A stretch of 64,000 nt of DNA from an uncultured Oscillospiraceae bacterium (GCA_944382965.1 CALWOA010000010.1:23425-87424); one strand, 5' to 3'; shown: positions 1 through 9,215, counted from the first letter of the stretch. Numbers and translations: made by a program. Notes: generated by a model from the sequence alone, not told the origin.

Positions 1-984
1 CAGGAACAGGTGGATGCCCTGAGCGCAGAGCAGCTGATCGATATTATTCATGAAGGCGGCATCGTCGGTATGGGCGGCGCTACCTTCCCCACCCATGTCA
101 AGCTCTCCGGCGGTATCGGCAAAGTGGATACCGTCATTATCAATGCCGGCGAGTGCGAGCCTTACATAACTGCCGACGACCGGCTGTGCCGGGAGCATCC
201 GGCGGAACTGATCTCCGGCCTGAAGATCATTATGAAAATCTTCGGTCTGAAGGAAGGCCACATCGGTATTGAGGACAACAAGCCCGAGGCCATCAAGTCC
301 CTGATTGCCAATCTGGACGCTTCCGATGGCATCAGCGTGGACATTTTGCCTGCCAAGTACCCCCAGGGCGCAGAAAAGCAGCTGATCTACGCCATTACCG
401 GCCGGGAAGTTCCCTCCGGCGGTCTGCCCGCTGCGGTGGGCTGCGCCGTGTTCAACGCCGCTACCTGCAAGGCCATCCACGACGTGGTCTATGACGGCAT
501 GCCCCTGATTTCCCGGATCGTCACCGTTTCCGGCGATATCATCATGGAGCCGAAGAACCTGCTGGTTCCCATCGGCACTGCCTTCAACGATCTGCTGGAA
601 GCCTGCGGCCACAGCGAGAATCCTTACAAGGTCCTCTCCGGCGGCCCCATGATGGGCACTGCCCAGTATGACCTGAACGTTCCCACCATCAAGGGCGTCA
701 ACGCCGTGACGGTGCTGGGCAAGCGCAACGAGTTTGCGGTGGAAGAGCCCCACTGCCTGCGCTGCGGCAAGTGCATCGACGCCTGCCCCATGAAGCTGAT
801 GCCGGTGCTGATGTACAAGGCAATACAGTCCGGTGACGTGGAGGACATGAAGGTCAACAACATCATGGACTGCATCGAGTGCGGCTGCTGCGCCTACACC
901 TGCCCCGCCAGCGTTCCTCTGGTTCTGGGCTTCCGGGTGGGCAAACAGCACATCCGCAACGCTGCCGCTGCGGCGAAGAAGTAA
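1..984 (+). CDS. rnfC: Rnf complex subunit C (5' end cut by window)
   Basis: Partial: the frame is open from base 1, so the true start lies upstream. The peripheral RnfC subunit takes up or delivers electrons at NAD(H) in the membrane-bound ferredoxin:NAD+ oxidoreductase. Seen: the glycine-rich GGIVGMGGATFPTH segment typical of the NAD/FMN-binding fold, then two ferredoxin-type [4Fe-4S] motifs near the C-terminus (CLRCGKCIDACP and CIECGCCAYTCP). The protein stops soon after these and lacks the long Ala/Lys-rich tail of proteobacterial RnfC, ending in a short AAAAAKK tail. It is followed after 14 bp, with a GGAGGGG ribosome site, by rnfD. The order C-D-G-E-A-B is the usual clostridial one. Confidence 0.96.
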   Translation, partial: QEQVDALSAEQLIDIIHEGGIVGMGGATFPTHVKLSGGIGKVDTVIINAGECEPYITADDRLCREHPAELISGLKIIMKIFGLKEGHIGIEDNKPEAIKSLIANLDASDGISVDILPAKYPQGAEKQLIYAITGREVPSGGLPAAVGCAVFNAATCKAIHDVVYDGMPLISRIVTVSGDIIMEPKNLLVPIGTAFNDLLEACGHSENPYKVLSGGPMMGTAQYDLNVPTIKGVNAVTVLGKRNEFAVEEPHCLRCGKCIDACPMKLMPVLMYKAIQSGDVEDMKVNNIMDCIECGCCAYTCPASVPLVLGFRVGKQHIRNAAAAAKK

Positions 985-998
985 GGAGGGGAGAACCT

Positions 999-1994
999 AT
1001 GGCACAGATGAAATATTTTTATGAGCTGACCATTTCCAGCTCTCCCCACGCCCACAGCCCCATCACCACCCAGACCATTATGCGGGATGTCCTCATCGCC
1101 CTGGCCCCTGCCATGCTGGGAGGCATCTATTTCTTCGGCTTCCGGGCACTGGCTGTGACCCTGGTGAGTGTGGCTGCCTGTGTATTCTTTGAGTGGGCTT
1201 ACTGCAAGCTGACCAAGACCCATTGCAAAATCTACGACCTGTCCGCCTGTGTTACCGGCGTGCTGCTTTCCTTTGTCTGCCCGGTGACCATTCCCTACTG
1301 GACCATCATTCTGGGCGCCCTGTTTGCCATTGTCATCGTCAAGATGCTCTTTGGCGGCCTGGGCAAGAACATTGTCAACCCCGCTCTGGCCGGACGGGCC
1401 TTCCTGTTCAGCTGGCCGGTGATTATGAGCACCTGGGTGACTGTAGGCTACAAAAATGCGCCGGGCCTGCTGTCCACTGCCGACATCGTCACCTCCGCTA
1501 CTCCTCTTGCCAACATGCACCAGGGTATGATGCCCACCGATTCCATTACCAGCATGTTCCTGGGCAATGTGGGCGGCTGCCTGGGCGAAACCTCCGCCCT
1601 GCTGCTGCTGATTGGCTTCGGGTATCTGCTGGCCCGCAAGGTCATTACCCCCCGGATTCCTGTGGCCTACATCGGCACCGTGGCTGTGCTGACCTTCCTG
1701 TTCCCTCTGGGCAATGACCGCATCGCTTGGATGTGCGCTCAGGTATGCGGCGGCGGCCTGATGCTGGGCGCCATCTTCATGGCTACCGACTACGTCACCT
1801 CCCCGGTGACCAAGCTGGGTCAGATCGTCTACGGCGTGGGCTGCGGCGTGCTGACCGTGATGATCCGCTACTTCGGCGGCTACAATGAAGGCGTTTCCTA
1901 CGCCATTCTGGTTATGAACTGCTGCGTGGTGCTGCTGGACAGAATCGGCCGTCCCGTGAAGTTCGGCGCTCCCAGGAAGGAGGCGGCCAAATAA
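999..1994 (+). CDS. rnfD: Rnf complex subunit D
   Basis: Membrane subunit, 331 residues. The start at 999 is chosen because GGAGGGGAGAACCT lies just upstream and the product then begins MAQMKYFYELTISSSPHAHS, the conserved RnfD N-terminus; an in-frame extension upstream would overlap rnfC. Several hydrophobic helices are evident. The segment VTSATPLANMHQG contains the S/T-x-A-T type site that carries covalent FMN on a threonine in the NqrB/RnfD family (family knowledge). The stop overlaps the rnfG start as TAATG, implying translational coupling. Confidence 0.96.
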   Translation: MAQMKYFYELTISSSPHAHSPITTQTIMRDVLIALAPAMLGGIYFFGFRALAVTLVSVAACVFFEWAYCKLTKTHCKIYDLSACVTGVLLSFVCPVTIPYWTIILGALFAIVIVKMLFGGLGKNIVNPALAGRAFLFSWPVIMSTWVTVGYKNAPGLLSTADIVTSATPLANMHQGMMPTDSITSMFLGNVGGCLGETSALLLLIGFGYLLARKVITPRIPVAYIGTVAVLTFLFPLGNDRIAWMCAQVCGGGLMLGAIFMATDYVTSPVTKLGQIVYGVGCGVLTVMIRYFGGYNEGVSYAILVMNCCVVLLDRIGRPVKFGAPRKEAAK

Positions 1995-2548
1995 TGAAAA
2001 CCGAAACAACCGCAAAATACGTGCTTCGGCTGGCCCTGACACTGCTGATTATCACCTCGGTGGTTGCCGTGGCTCTGGCCGGGGTCAACGCCATCACCGC
2101 ACCCAAAATTGCCCAGCTCAACGCAGAAAAGACCCAGCAGGCCATTGAAGCGGTGCTGCCCGGCGGCTTCGACACCGAAATCACCGACTTTACCGATGAT
2201 ACCGGTCTGGTAAGCAAGGTTTACGCCGGAGAAAACGGCTACGCCTTTGAGGTCACCCCCAGCGGCTTTGACAACACCATCACCATGATGGTTGGCGTGG
2301 ATCTGGAAGGCAAGGTTCTGGGCATCTCCATTGTGTCCCACACCGAAACCTCCGGTCTGGGCGCTGTGGCTGCCGCTTCCACCGCTGCCGGTGAAGCCTT
2401 CCGGGGTCAGTTTGTTGGAAAATCCGGCTCGGTGTCCGTGACCAAGGACGGCGGCGATGTGGATGCCCTCACCGGCGCCACCATCACCTCCCGGGCTGTC
2501 TGCTCCGGCGTCAACGCCGCCCTGGCCTGCGCCGGGAATCTGGGCTAA
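1994..2548 (+). CDS. rnfG: Rnf complex subunit G (FMN-binding)
   Basis: 184 residues. One N-terminal membrane helix (about residues 10-30) anchors an extracytoplasmic FMN-binding domain. The motif DALTGATITSRAVCSGVN near the C-terminus is the S/T-G-A-T-x-S/T flavinylation site of NqrC/RnfG, where threonine receives FMN through a phosphoester bond; the ApbE transferase needed for this is not in the window. The start overlaps the rnfD stop by one base, and rnfE follows after 11 bp with an AAGGAGG site. Confidence 0.96.
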   Translation: MKTETTAKYVLRLALTLLIITSVVAVALAGVNAITAPKIAQLNAEKTQQAIEAVLPGGFDTEITDFTDDTGLVSKVYAGENGYAFEVTPSGFDNTITMMVGVDLEGKVLGISIVSHTETSGLGAVAAASTAAGEAFRGQFVGKSGSVSVTKDGGDVDALTGATITSRAVCSGVNAALACAGNLG

Positions 2549-2559
2549 GGAGGTAGCGT

Positions 2560-3204
2560 ATGAATTTCAAAAGACAATTCCGGGAAGGTCTGCTGACCAA
2601 GAACCCGGTTACCGTGCAGCTGCTGGGCATGTGCTCCACCCTGGCCATCACCACCAGCCTGTTTAACGGCATTGGCATGGGTCTGGCGGTTACCGCCATT
2701 CTGACCTGCTCCAACATTCTCATCGCCGCACTGCGGAATTTCATTCCTTCCCAGATCCGCATTGCCGCCTATATCACTATCATCGCAGGCTTCGTCACCG
2801 TGGTTGACCTGCTGCTGAAGGCCTTCATCCCCGCTCTGAGCCAGAGCCTGGGCGTGTTCATCCCGTTGATCGTGGTTAACTGCATCATTCTGGGCCGGGC
2901 AGAAGGCTTCGCCTCCAAGAATACCGTGCTGGCTTCTGCCGTGGACGGCATCTGCCAGGGCATCGGCTACACCTTGGCTCTGGTGATCATGTGCGTTATC
3001 CGGGAACTGCTGGGCAGCGGCACCTTCGGCGGCGGTCTGCTCAACGGCGGCGAAGGCATCCGGCTGATTCCTTCCCAGTTCCCCGCCATGCAGATGGTCA
3101 TGCCTGTGGGCGGCTTCCTGACCCTGGGCTTCGTCATCGCCGGTTCTCAGTGGCTGATGAAGCACCTGGACATCAAGAATAAGAAGAAGGAGGCTGCCAA
3201 ATAA
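2560..3204 (+). CDS. rnfE: Rnf complex subunit E
   Basis: 214 residues, integral membrane. It begins with the conserved RnfE segment containing LLTKNPVTVQLLGMCSTLA and has about six predicted helices. RnfE and RnfA are inverted-topology paralogues that form the membrane core carrying an intramembrane iron-sulfur cluster and take part in ion translocation (family knowledge). The C-terminus is Lys-rich (KNKKKEAAK). The stop overlaps the rnfA start as TAATG. Confidence 0.96.
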   Translation: MNFKRQFREGLLTKNPVTVQLLGMCSTLAITTSLFNGIGMGLAVTAILTCSNILIAALRNFIPSQIRIAAYITIIAGFVTVVDLLLKAFIPALSQSLGVFIPLIVVNCIILGRAEGFASKNTVLASAVDGICQGIGYTLALVIMCVIRELLGSGTFGGGLLNGGEGIRLIPSQFPAMQMVMPVGGFLTLGFVIAGSQWLMKHLDIKNKKKEAAK

Positions 3205-3782
3205 TGGAAGCGATTTTTGGTATTCTCATCAGCGCTTTGCTGACCCAGAACTTCATTCTGGTGAAGTTCTACGGCATCTGCCCCTTCATGGGCGTGTCCA
3301 AGAAAATCGACACCGCTTTGGGCATGGGTCTGGCGGTTACCTTCGTCATGGCCCTGGCCTCCGCTGCCTGCTACGGCATTAATCTGATCCTCATCGCCCT
3401 GAATCTGGAATACATGCAGACGGTGGTGTTCATTCTGGCCATTGCCTCCATCGTGCAGGTGGTGGAAATGTTCCTGAAAAAGAGCGTTCCTGCCCTGTAC
3501 AAAGCTCTGGGCGTGTTCCTGCCTCTGATTACCACCAACTGCGCCGTGCTGGGCGTGGTGCTGGTAAACGTGCAGCAGGGCTACAACTTCCTGCTGAGCA
3601 CCATCAACGGCGCTGCCGGTGGTCTGGGCTTTACCCTGGCCATTGTGCTGTTCGCTTCCATCCGGGAACGGGTGAACCGGAGCGAGTGCCCCGAGTGCTT
3701 CAAGGGCTTCCCCATTGCGCTGATTGCCGCCGGTCTGCTGGCTCTTTCCTTCATGGGCTTCTCCGGTCTGAGCATTTTCTAA
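3204..3782 (+). CDS. rnfA: Rnf complex subunit A
   Basis: 192 residues, six-helix membrane protein. The conserved N-terminus includes LLTQNFILVKFYGICPFMGVS, with the Cys that helps bind the intramembrane cluster in RnfA/NqrE. The second half carries TTNCAVLGVVL, the matching Cys region. Together with RnfE and RnfD it forms the Na+- or H+-translocating core; which ion is used cannot be told from the sequence. Translationally coupled to rnfE; rnfB follows after 13 bp. Confidence 0.96.
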   Translation: MEAIFGILISALLTQNFILVKFYGICPFMGVSKKIDTALGMGLAVTFVMALASAACYGINLILIALNLEYMQTVVFILAIASIVQVVEMFLKKSVPALYKALGVFLPLITTNCAVLGVVLVNVQQGYNFLLSTINGAAGGLGFTLAIVLFASIRERVNRSECPECFKGFPIALIAAGLLALSFMGFSGLSIF

Positions 3783-3795
3783 GGAGGGCGAAAGA

Positions 3796-4671
3796 ATGGA
3801 AATTTTGATTGCGGTTGCAATTCTGGGCGGCCTGGGCCTGATTTTTGGTCTTGTTCTGGCTGCTGCTTCCAAAGTATTCTATGTAGAGAGCGACCCCCGG
3901 CTGGATCAGCTGAACGAGTGTCTGCCCGGCGCCAACTGCGGCGGCTGCGGCTATGCCGGCTGCAGCGCTTACGCAGAAGCCGTGTTCAACGGCGAGGCGG
4001 AAATCGGCAAGTGCGCCTCCGGCGGCAACGACTGCGCCCAGGCCATGGCTGCCATTATGGGTGTCAAGGCCCAGACCGTCACCCGGAAAGTTGCCCTGGT
4101 GCGCTGCTCCGGTGAAAAGATTTACGACACCGACGGCAACCTGACCAAGGGTGCCAAGGTCAAGGCCAACTACGAAGGTTTCAAGAACTGTCTGGCGGCT
4201 TCCAAGGTCGGCGGCAGCGGTCCCCTGTCCTGTAAGTACGGCTGCCTGGGCTACGGCAGCTGTGTAAAGGCCTGCAAGTACGGCGCCATGAAGATCGTCA
4301 ACGGCGTTGCCCATGTGGACGAAGATCTGTGTGTGGGCTGTATGGCCTGTGCCACCGTATGTCCCCGGCATCTGATTGTGCCGGTGGAGCCGGATCGGAA
4401 TGTGGTCATCGCCTGTGCGTCTCTCGCCAAGGGCGCCGTCACCACCCGCAGCTGCACCGTCGGCTGCATCGGCTGCGGCCTGTGCAAGAAGATCTGCCCC
4501 AACGAGGCCATCACGGTGGAAAACAACCTGGCGACTATCGACTACAGCAAGTGCACCAACTGCGGTCTGTGCGCCACGGTTTGCCCCAAGCATCTGATTA
4601 AGGACTCCAAGGTGGAAGACCTGGGCGACCCGGTGGTTCAGTCCCGGAACGGCCCGGTAATTCAGGCGTAA
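3796..4671 (+). CDS. rnfB: Rnf complex subunit B (multi-cluster ferredoxin)
   Basis: 291 residues. An N-terminal helix (about 3-25) is followed by an Fe-S domain with the motif LPGANCGGCGYAGCSAYAEA, then several ferredoxin-like cysteine motifs (CKYGCLGYGSCVKACK, CVGCMACATVCP, CIGCGLCKKICP, CTNCGLCATVCP). RnfB is the entry point for electrons from reduced ferredoxin. This is the last gene of the operon and is followed at once by a strong terminator hairpin. Confidence 0.97.
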   Translation: MEILIAVAILGGLGLIFGLVLAAASKVFYVESDPRLDQLNECLPGANCGGCGYAGCSAYAEAVFNGEAEIGKCASGGNDCAQAMAAIMGVKAQTVTRKVALVRCSGEKIYDTDGNLTKGAKVKANYEGFKNCLAASKVGGSGPLSCKYGCLGYGSCVKACKYGAMKIVNGVAHVDEDLCVGCMACATVCPRHLIVPVEPDRNVVIACASLAKGAVTTRSCTVGCIGCGLCKKICPNEAITVENNLATIDYSKCTNCGLCATVCPKHLIKDSKVEDLGDPVVQSRNGPVIQA

Positions 4672-4684
4672 CGTGTAAAAAGAG

Positions 4685-4720
4685 AACGTGGAACAGGAGA
4701 AATCTTGTTCCACGTTTTTT
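4685..4720 (+). terminator. Terminator of the rnf operon
   Basis: Perfect 11-bp stem AACGTGGAACA / TGTTCCACGTT with a 9-base loop and a run of T residues. It sits 14 bp after the rnfB stop and also lies at the end of the convergent GNAT gene. Confidence 0.92.
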
Positions 4721-4741
4721 ATGCTTTTATTGTCGGCTTCC

Positions 4742-5278
4742 TCACGGATTGTCCCGGAGATAGTCCTCTTTTGTAATCATCATTTGCAGAAATCCATCCT
4801 CCACACCCAGTTCCCGGAAACCTGCCTTGCGGTGGGTTTCCCATGCGGCTATTTCGTTACGGGCAACCTCAAAATCATTGTGGATTCTGGAAATGCCGCA
4901 GACACGGAACGCATGATCCAGCATCAGCTTCAGCGCCGAAACGGCATACCCCTTCCCACGGAAGGGTGCATAAATCACGATGCCCATATCCCACCAGTCC
5001 TTTTCCGGCGTATAGTGAAAGTTCACATCCCCCAGCCATTCTCCATCGGAGCAGCGCTTGATATAGGCATAGAAACGCTCCGGCTCGTGTCCGACCAAGC
5101 TTTTGTAGCAGTCGGGCAGCACCTCGTCCGGGTAGTCCACGCAGCCGGTGTCCCGGTGGTAGCCGTCATAGTCAACATCCCAATTTGCGTTGTAAGACAT
5201 GGTTTCCGGATCGGAGGTCATCTTCTGAAAAAACCACATATCTTCCAGTTTTGGGATGTACAGTTCCAGTTTTTCCAT
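4742..5278 (-). CDS. GNAT family N-acetyltransferase
   Basis: 178 residues. The acetyl-CoA-binding motif A of GNAT enzymes is visible as MGIVIYAPFRGKGYAVSALKLMLDHAF (R/Q-x-x-G-x-G/A pattern at RGKGYA), followed by the typical motif-B stretch ARNEIAAWETHRKAGFRELG. The substrate cannot be assigned; the closest general resemblance is to RimJ/RimL-like acetyltransferases. It starts 4 bp after the MFS gene stop and is last in a six-gene minus-strand run that begins with uppP. Confidence 0.85.
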   Translation of the reverse strand: MEKLELYIPKLEDMWFFQKMTSDPETMSYNANWDVDYDGYHRDTGCVDYPDEVLPDCYKSLVGHEPERFYAYIKRCSDGEWLGDVNFHYTPEKDWWDMGIVIYAPFRGKGYAVSALKLMLDHAFRVCGISRIHNDFEVARNEIAAWETHRKAGFRELGVEDGFLQMMITKEDYLRDNP

Positions 5279-5282
5279 TTTG

Positions 5283-6455
5283 CTACCTCACATTGTTTCT
5301 TATTTGCACCTTTCGGAAGGTAGTTTCCGTCATGGCGATCATCAGAATGCCAAAGAGCAGAATGTACACCGGGAACAGCCGGATGCTGATGTGGTTTGCA
5401 ATCAGGCCAAACACAGGCGGCACAAAGGTAGAGCCCACATAGGCGCTGGCCATTTGGATGCCGATGATGGCCTGGGAATTTTCCGCTCCGAAATTTCCCG
5501 GGGTGGCGTGGATGATGCTGGGGTATACCGGGGCACAGCCCAGGCCAATGATGACCAGCCCCGCCAGAGCCGGGAGGTTGCCGCCCCAGGGCAGCAGCAC
5601 GCAGGCAATGCCCACACCCATCACGGCGGCCCCAAGGCGGATCATGGTTCTGTCCCCCAGTTTTTCCGACACCAGACCGGACAGGAACCGCCCGGCGGTG
5701 ATGCCGATATAAAACAGCGCGCCGAAAGCGGCAGCCACTTCCTTGGTAATCCCCCGGGCCTCCACCAGGAAGCTGCTGGCCCAAAGCATGGTGGTGCTCT
5801 CGGCGGCGCAGTAGGCGAAGAAGCCAATCAGAAGGCTGGGCACGCCCCGGATTTTCAGAGCGCCGGAAATGCCGAGGATTTTTCCATTTTCTTCCTCAGT
5901 TTCGCCCTTTTGGTGAATTTTCCACACCGGCAGGGTCAGAACCAGCACCAGGGCAATGGCAAACTGAATCCCGCCCACCATCCGGTAGCCGGTCTGCCAG
6001 ACGCTGTGCATCAAGGCCCAGCTCATCACATAGGGACTGACAATGGTGCCCACGCCCCAGAAGCAATGCAGCCAGCTCATATGCCGGGAGCTGTAGTGCA
6101 GGGCAACGTAGTTATTCAGGGCTGCGTCAATGGCCCCGGCACCCAGGCCGTAGGGAATGGCCCAGAGGCAGAGCATCCAGAAAGCGCTGGCGGTGGAAAA
6201 ACCCCACAGAGAAATAGCTGTCAGCACCACGCTGGCCACGGTCACATACTGGGTACGAAATTTTTGGGTGAGCCGCTCGGACAAGAGACTGGAGCAAATA
6301 GTTCCTCCGCTGATCATCATGGACACAATGCCCATGTAGGAAATGGGAACGGAAAAAACTTCCCGCATGGTAGGCCAGCCGGAACCCAGCAGAGAATCCG
6401 GCAGTCCCAGGCTGATAAACGCCAGGTAAATCAGAGATAGGAGCAGCAAATACAT
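5283..6455 (-). CDS. MFS transporter
   Basis: 390 residues and about 12 hydrophobic segments, typical of the major facilitator superfamily. I chose ATG at 6455 (MYLLLLSLIYLAF) because TTGAGGGAGA lies just upstream; a TTG five codons earlier overlaps that ribosome site. The conserved first-half segment LLSERLTQKFRTQYV matches the cytoplasmic loop 2-3 region of MFS proteins, and GFFAYCAAESTTMLWASSFLVE the start of the second half. It resembles the FucP/YfkF-like sugar or drug carriers, but the substrate is unknown. Coupled to the GNAT gene downstream. Confidence 0.85.
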   Translation of the reverse strand: MYLLLLSLIYLAFISLGLPDSLLGSGWPTMREVFSVPISYMGIVSMMISGGTICSSLLSERLTQKFRTQYVTVASVVLTAISLWGFSTASAFWMLCLWAIPYGLGAGAIDAALNNYVALHYSSRHMSWLHCFWGVGTIVSPYVMSWALMHSVWQTGYRMVGGIQFAIALVLVLTLPVWKIHQKGETEEENGKILGISGALKIRGVPSLLIGFFAYCAAESTTMLWASSFLVEARGITKEVAAAFGALFYIGITAGRFLSGLVSEKLGDRTMIRLGAAVMGVGIACVLLPWGGNLPALAGLVIIGLGCAPVYPSIIHATPGNFGAENSQAIIGIQMASAYVGSTFVPPVFGLIANHISIRLFPVYILLFGILMIAMTETTFRKVQIRNNVR

Positions 6456-6522
6456 AACATTCTCCCTCAAATTTTTTCTTTTTACACAGAGACAGGCAGA
6501 GAATAATCTCTGCCTGAATCGT

Positions 6523-6870
6523 TCATTTCTTACCCGTTTTCCAAATAAGGTGGGTAATCCCCATAGAAATCATGCCCAGAATCAGATAAATTCCGGCGTA
6601 GACCAGGAAGGCCGGTTCTCCCATGCCGAAAAAAGCCCAGGTTCCCAGGATGAACAGTGCCGACGTCAGAATGGGCAGGCTCCACAGAACCTTCCTCCCT
6701 TTCCCGGAAAAGATTCCCATGGCAATGGAAAAAATGGGATTGACTCCGAAAAACAGGAGAAAACACACCGCCATGGCGGCATCCCCTTTTACAAAGTTCA
6801 CCGTCAGCCAGGGCAGCAGCACCATGATGGCGGCAGAAACTGCCAGCCCCATCAGATAAGGTTTTTTCAT
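6523..6870 (-). CDS. Small membrane protein, function unknown
   Basis: 115 residues with four predicted membrane helices and a lysine-rich C-terminus (WKTGKK). The start at 6870 overlaps the stop of the upstream SdpI-like gene as ATGA, so coupled translation is likely; another ATG three codons upstream is possible. Not recognised as a named family. The tight link to the SdpI-like gene suggests that the two act together. Confidence 0.7.
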   Translation of the reverse strand: MKKPYLMGLAVSAAIMVLLPWLTVNFVKGDAAMAVCFLLFFGVNPIFSIAMGIFSGKGRKVLWSLPILTSALFILGTWAFFGMGEPAFLVYAGIYLILGMISMGITHLIWKTGKK

Positions 6871-7259
6871 TGGGTGCATTCCTCTCTTCTGTTTCCGGAC
6901 TCGTCAAAGTTTTTCTTCAGCGCCCGTTCCACCGGCATAATGGAGCCAAGCAGTGGAATCAGCTGCAGCAGACAAATGGCTGTGGAAACCCATCCGATGG
7001 TATTCTCGTCCTTGCCCAGCACTGCCAGCATGGGAATCACGGAAACAACCAGCACTGCCCAACCCCAGCGCACCCAGATTTTTCCACAGGTGCGGTGGGC
7101 AAAGGCCCAGGTATCCACATTTTTCATGGATCTTCTGGTGCGGTAGCCAAAGAGGGGGTTAATCTTCTTCGGCGGTTTTTTGAGAAAATACCAGCCAATG
7201 CCGATCATAATCACCGGAACCAGCAGGTTGGTTGCCAGCATGAACAGCCAAAATCCCAT
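6867..7259 (-). CDS. SdpI family membrane protein
   Basis: 130 residues. Helix 1 at about residues 3-25, then the family signature NPLFGYRTRRSMKNVDTWAFA (residues about 35-55), followed by two more helices. Bacillus SdpI gives immunity to the SdpC toxin and also senses it; here no sdpABC genes are present, so only family membership can be claimed. Overlaps the next gene by ATGA and starts 12 bp after the aldose epimerase. Confidence 0.82.
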   Translation of the reverse strand: MGFWLFMLATNLLVPVIMIGIGWYFLKKPPKKINPLFGYRTRRSMKNVDTWAFAHRTCGKIWVRWGWAVLVVSVIPMLAVLGKDENTIGWVSTAICLLQLIPLLGSIMPVERALKKNFDESGNRREECTQ

Positions 7260-7271
7260 AACAGCCTCCCG

Positions 7272-8150
7272 TTATCGCACAAAGGAGGTGCTCAAGGTGC
7301 AGCTCCAGCTCTCCCCGGGCAGCAAAATGGCGGCGGCGGGCTTTTCTTCCCAGTTGGTGCTGCCGTTTTCGCTGCTGGGCAGGCTGTGCCAAGGCTCGAT
7401 GCAGACGAATTTTGGCATGCCGGGCTTGCTCCACAACAGGGTGTAGGGGAAGTCTCCGATGTTGCACACCACGCCACGACCGGTACCCTTTTCATATAGA
7501 CCCAGGGTCTGGGATTGGAGGTTTACCATGCAGTGGCTGTCATTCTGGAACAGGTTTTCATCCACAGCCAGGGTCTGGATGTTGGCACCCAGCTGATAAT
7601 AGTCCCCGTGCATCAGGCCATAGGGCAGGTTGTTGATACAGATGGGAGACTCCATCTGGGAAAACCGCAGCTCATAGTCGGTAGCCTGGTGCTTGTCGTC
7701 AAAGGGTACGGTGAAGGCCGGGTGGTAGCCGATGCCGAAGGGCATCTTCTCTTCGTCCAGATTTTCCACCGTCAGAGTGTGATGCAGGGTGTCGTTTTCC
7801 AGGGTAAAGGTGGACACCAGCCGGAAATCATAAGGAAACTTTGCCAAGGTTTCGGCATTGGCGCACAGCTCCAGTACCACGGTGGTTTCGTCCCGGTCTA
7901 CCAGAACATGCTCCATGTTCCGGGCAAAGCCGTGCTGGGTGGCTTCAAAGGTCTTTCCCTTGGCTACGATTTTGTTATCCACAACCTTTCCCGCATGGGG
8001 GAAGAGGATGGGAGCATGGTAGCCCCAGACTGCCGGGTCTGCCTGCCACATATGCTCCACACCGTCGCATTTGCGAATCACGCTCTTCACCTGGGCGCCC
8101 CAGGTGGTAACGGTTGCTTTCAGGTACTCATTTTCGATGGTGTATTCCAT
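7272..8150 (-). CDS. Aldose 1-epimerase family protein (LacX-like)
   Basis: 292 residues. The opening MEYTIENEYLKATVTTWGAQ followed by HMWQADPAVWGYHAPILFPHAGK is typical of the galactose mutarotase-like fold in its LacX/YihR subgroup. The GIGYHPAFTVPF segment supplies the conserved His near mid-protein, and VCIEPWHSLP carries the likely catalytic Glu region. It probably interconverts anomers of a free or phosphorylated sugar; the actual sugar is unknown. Second gene of the uppP run, 18 bp after uppP. Confidence 0.88.
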   Translation of the reverse strand: MEYTIENEYLKATVTTWGAQVKSVIRKCDGVEHMWQADPAVWGYHAPILFPHAGKVVDNKIVAKGKTFEATQHGFARNMEHVLVDRDETTVVLELCANAETLAKFPYDFRLVSTFTLENDTLHHTLTVENLDEEKMPFGIGYHPAFTVPFDDKHQATDYELRFSQMESPICINNLPYGLMHGDYYQLGANIQTLAVDENLFQNDSHCMVNLQSQTLGLYEKGTGRGVVCNIGDFPYTLLWSKPGMPKFVCIEPWHSLPSSENGSTNWEEKPAAAILLPGESWSCTLSTSFVR

Positions 8151-8168
8151 ACTATGTTCCTCCTTACG

Positions 8169-9011
8169 TTACGCCAAAATGAAGGCTTTTGCGGCAAAGT
8201 AAATCAGCACCACTGTGCCCAGCACAATCCGGTAGACGCCGAAGGCGGAGAACGAGTGCTTGCGGACGTATTCCATCAGGGCCTTGATTACCAGCAGGCT
8301 CACCAGGAAGGACACCACGCTGCCGATAATGAGAACCCAGATTTCCGTGGAAGTGGCGCTGACCCCGCTGGCCAGGAATTTCAGCAGCTTGATGGCGGAA
8401 GCGCCCAACATTGTGGGAATGGCCATGAAGAAGCTGAACTCTGCACCGGCGCTGCGGCCCACACCGATCAGAATAGCGCCCAGAATCGTAGAGCCGGACC
8501 GGGAGGTGCCGGGAATCAGGCTCAGGCACTGGAAGGCACCAATCAGCAGAGCGGTTTTATAATCAATGTCGTGAACGTCCTGAATCACCCGGCAGTGCTT
8601 GCCCTGGTTGCGCCGCTCCACCAGAATGAAGGCGATACCGTAGACAATCAGAGCAATGGACACCACAATGCCGTTGTGCAGATGCGCATCCATCCAATCG
8701 TCAAACAACACGCCCACCACGCCGGAGGGGATAATGGCGGCCACCACCTTAAACCACAGATCCCAGGTCTGACGCTTTTCCTTCCCGTTTTTGCTGGGAG
8801 AGAAGGGGTTGAGCTTGTGGAAGAACAGCACAATCACCGCCAAAATGGCGCCCAGCTGGATGACCACGTCGAACATGCTCCGAAATTCCTCGGACACATT
8901 CAGATTGATAAATTCATTGAGCAGAATCAGGTGACCTGTGGAGGAAATGGGCAGCCATTCCGTGACGCCCTCCACAATGCCGAACAGAACCGCTTTGAGT
9001 AATTCGACCAT
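8169..9011 (-). CDS. uppP: Undecaprenyl-diphosphatase
   Basis: 280 residues, polytopic. It removes a phosphate from undecaprenyl diphosphate at the membrane, recycling the carrier lipid for peptidoglycan and other wall polymers. Seen: the N-terminal (E/Q)xxxE segment GIVEGVTEWLPISSTGHLIL and the central PGTSRSGSTILG motif with the Arg needed for catalysis. The length matches the BacA/UppP family. First gene of the minus-strand run; divergent from the two-component system. Confidence 0.95.
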   Translation of the reverse strand: MVELLKAVLFGIVEGVTEWLPISSTGHLILLNEFINLNVSEEFRSMFDVVIQLGAILAVIVLFFHKLNPFSPSKNGKEKRQTWDLWFKVVAAIIPSGVVGVLFDDWMDAHLHNGIVVSIALIVYGIAFILVERRNQGKHCRVIQDVHDIDYKTALLIGAFQCLSLIPGTSRSGSTILGAILIGVGRSAGAEFSFFMAIPTMLGASAIKLLKFLASGVSATSTEIWVLIIGSVVSFLVSLLVIKALMEYVRKHSFSAFGVYRIVLGTVVLIYFAAKAFILA

Positions 9012-9215
9012 AATCGTTCCTTTCCCATGGAAAATTCAAATTTTGGAAAAATCCTTTCCAGACGGAATCATCATACCCCGAAACCGGATAATTTGCAAGC
9101 AGAAGTTTGCGTTCACAAATTGCCGGCTTACTCTTTACAAATTGTTCACTCCCCCATCCATTTTTGCGGTATAATAGGGTAAAAAGAAAAGAAATAGAAA
9201 GGGAGGAATTTTCTC
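9012..9215 (+). promoter_or_regulatory. Divergent intergenic region with a -10 element
   Basis: Gap between divergent uppP and the response regulator. A perfect TATAAT lies at 9170-9175, 40 bp before the regulator start; no good -35 at the usual 17-bp spacing is seen (TTTACA at 9134 and TTGTTC at 9142 are too far), so an activator may help. The ribosome site is GAAAGGGAGGAA. Confidence 0.5.

Noticed and set aside
894-2042. 382-codon minus-strand frame over rnfD
   Set aside because: His/Gln/Gly-rich antisense shadow with no domain.
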